Below are positions 34,884 to 35,931 of a DNA stretch of 35,931 nt, in pieces. The stretch comes from Candidatus Scalindua rubra (GTDB taxonomy: Bacteria; Planctomycetota; Brocadiia; Brocadiales; Scalinduaceae), in assembly GCA_001723765.1 (NCBI GenBank), contig MAYW01000032.1, positions 1 through 35,931 on the forward strand, in the 5' to 3' direction. Each line of letters starts with the position of its first letter. The first letter of the stretch is position 1. Below the pieces are notes generated by a model. The model was not told the DNA's origin, did not search any database, and was given only the letters and a program-made list of their open reading frames with translations. The translations under genes were made by a program, and so were the position numbers.

Positions 34884-34912
34884 ATAATAACAAAAAAAAG
34901 CTTTTTTGTCAA
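34884..34912 (-). promoter_or_regulatory. Candidate promoter of the nusA-infB operon
   Basis: On the minus strand TTGACA (34912-34907) and TATTAT (34889-34884), 17-bp spacer. RNA would start near 34877, giving a leader of about 245 nt that contains the terminator-like hairpin. The rest of the 34632-35122 gap holds no gene. Confidence 0.7.
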
Positions 34913-34975
34913 GCGCATTTTTAGTTCTTAATTTCTCTAAGTAGTTTCTACAAGGAGTCTTATTAAGATAAGTAT

Positions 34976-35003
34976 TTGACATATATTTTTTTTCTGTTAG
35001 ACT
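34976..35003 (+). promoter_or_regulatory. Candidate promoter of trpG
   Basis: TTGACA (34976-34981) with TAGACT (34998-35003) at a 16-bp spacer, about 120 nt before the ATG. The -10 box is weak. Confidence 0.4.
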
Positions 35004-35122
35004 TAATTTGCGTTTTATAAAATAAAGTAAATATGTAAAAAAACGACAAAATTACACGTTCTGCTTATATTAATATGGTAATTTGCCAAGATTAAGAACA
35101 AAGTAACATAAAACAATCTTAA

Positions 35123-35686
35123 ATGATATTAATAATAGATAATTATGATTCCTTTACATACAATCTTGTACAGCAGATAGGAGCTTTGGGGGTAAAAATA
35201 GAAGTAGCTAGAAATGATAAAATTACACTTTCAGAGATCGAAAGCAAAAATCCAAGTCATATAATTATTTCACCTGGGCCATGTACCCCAAAAGAAGGAG
35301 GAATATCTAATTCTGTAATCAAAACTTTTGCAGGAAAAATTCCAACACTAGGTGTTTGTTTAGGACATCAATGCCTGGCATATACATTTGGAGCTAAAAT
35401 TGTAAGAGCAAGAAGAATAATGCACGGCAAAACATCTATGATATACCATGATAATAAAACAATATTCAAGGGTTTGACCAATCCTTTTGAAGCCACTCGT
35501 TATCATTCTCTTATTGTAAATAAAGAAACATTACCAAATTTCTTCGAAACAACGGCATTTGCAGATAAAGATGAAATAATGGGCATAAGACACAAAAAAT
35601 TCCCTTTAGAAGGAGTGCAGTTCCATCCTGAATCTTTCTTAACTGTACAAGGGTCAAAATTAATTAAGAACTTTTTAGATTACTAA
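35123..35686 (+). CDS. trpG: Anthranilate/aminodeoxychorismate synthase glutamine amidotransferase
   Basis: Class I glutamine amidotransferase that supplies ammonia for anthranilate (tryptophan) or aminodeoxychorismate (folate) synthesis. 187 residues. The start MILIIDNYDSFTYNLVQ is diagnostic; the oxyanion loop is ISPGPCTP; the nucleophile is C79 in GVCLGHQ; the other triad members are H168 and E170 in FHPES. TrpG and PabA cannot be told apart by sequence alone, and many bacteria use one protein for both. No trpE or pabB lies next to it in the window; pyrF follows. Confidence 0.93.
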   Translation: MILIIDNYDSFTYNLVQQIGALGVKIEVARNDKITLSEIESKNPSHIIISPGPCTPKEGGISNSVIKTFAGKIPTLGVCLGHQCLAYTFGAKIVRARRIMHGKTSMIYHDNKTIFKGLTNPFEATRYHSLIVNKETLPNFFETTAFADKDEIMGIRHKKFPLEGVQFHPESFLTVQGSKLIKNFLDY

Positions 35687-35716
35687 TATCTATTGGTACC
35701 ACTTTTTTAGTCTCTT

Positions 35717-35931
35717 ATGAAAAGTTTTATAAACCAATTAATAAACACCATTGATAAAAAGGACAGTTGCTCTGTTGTGGGACTTGATCCACAGTTGGAA
35801 TATATTCCTTACGAAATTAAAAAAGCTGCTTTTAAAAAAAAGAGGAAGCCGCCTGAATAATGCCGCCAAAGCAGTTCTCGACTTCAACAAACAAATAATC
35901 AATATAATTCACAATCACGTGGGGATTGTGA
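35717..35931 (+). CDS. pyrF: Orotidine 5'-phosphate decarboxylase, N-terminal part, frame disrupted
   Basis: Last step of UMP synthesis. From ATG 35717 the frame reads SFINQLINTIDKKDSCSVVG and LDPQLEYIP, the start of a type-2 (subfamily 2) PyrF with the VGLDP motif, and ends after KKKRKPPE. In another frame the DNA continues RGSRLNNAAKAVLDFNKQII to the window edge, as expected for PyrF. Removing one A from the A8 run at 35834-35841 joins the two. The gene is cut by the window end, so the catalytic lysine region is not visible. The shift is most likely an indel error in the assembly, given similar breaks elsewhere. Confidence 0.8.

Overview
The window is AT-rich bacterial chromosome. It is mostly housekeeping genes with two accessory patches. 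Many genes start without a clear Shine-Dalgarno sequence, intergenic DNA is repeat-rich, and there is a proton-pumping pyrophosphatase and a PilZ protein. This mixture would fit a planctomycete of the anammox group (Brocadiales, for example Scalindua-like). That is inference only: no taxonomic marker was seen. TGA is used as a normal stop codon.

Layout. 1-693 holds no recognisable gene, only short repeats. 694-3232 (minus) carries speE and speD (spermidine synthesis), an unknown 235-residue protein and a decayed purD 3' end. 3388-7446 (plus) carries a small ORF, initiator tRNA, thioredoxin, a CcdA/DsbD-type membrane reductant carrier, a frame-disrupted desulforedoxin-like mini-protein, a membrane-anchored protein with a duplicated 62-residue unit, and a cysteine-desulfurase homologue in which the PLP-binding lysine is replaced by serine. 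7760-10630 carries a VIT-family metal transporter and an H+-PPase of the K+-independent type. 10686-12715 is a decay zone: a cation/proton antiporter pseudogene, a PilZ protein and a TPR remnant. 12716-19915 (minus) is the classic thrS-infC-rpmI-rplT-pheS-pheT cluster. Its infC has no canonical start codon and apparently starts at ATC, and a broken GxxExxY gene sits between pheS and pheT. 20079-23654 (plus) is prfB (with the programmed +1 frameshift), glyA and gpsA. Then come an acidic coiled-coil membrane protein (minus), tRNA-Pro (minus) and ftsH (plus). 27207-34631 (minus) is nusA-infB-DUF503-rbfA-hisG-TPR protein-yebC, with a promoter and a terminator-like hairpin in the nusA leader. The window ends with trpG/pabA and the start of pyrF (plus).

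Two themes deserve attention. The first is the thiol/sulfur neighbourhood at 3982-7446: reductant supply (thioredoxin), membrane relay (CcdA), a small Fe-Cys protein, an unusual repeat membrane protein and a lysine-less desulfurase homologue. It could be an undescribed persulfide- or redox-handling set. The second is five reading-frame breaks that single-base changes would repair, four of them in or next to homopolymer runs (purD remnant, coiled-coil protein, TPR protein, pyrF) and one beside a CC pair (desulforedoxin). Part of this is probably indel error in the assembly. By contrast, the antiporter (in-frame TGA plus internal deletion) and the GxxExxY gene (7-bp tandem duplication) look like real decay.

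A dispersed hairpin with a compensatory base-pair change occurs just before ccdA and over the pheT stop codon. Several other short palindromic repeat families lie between genes.
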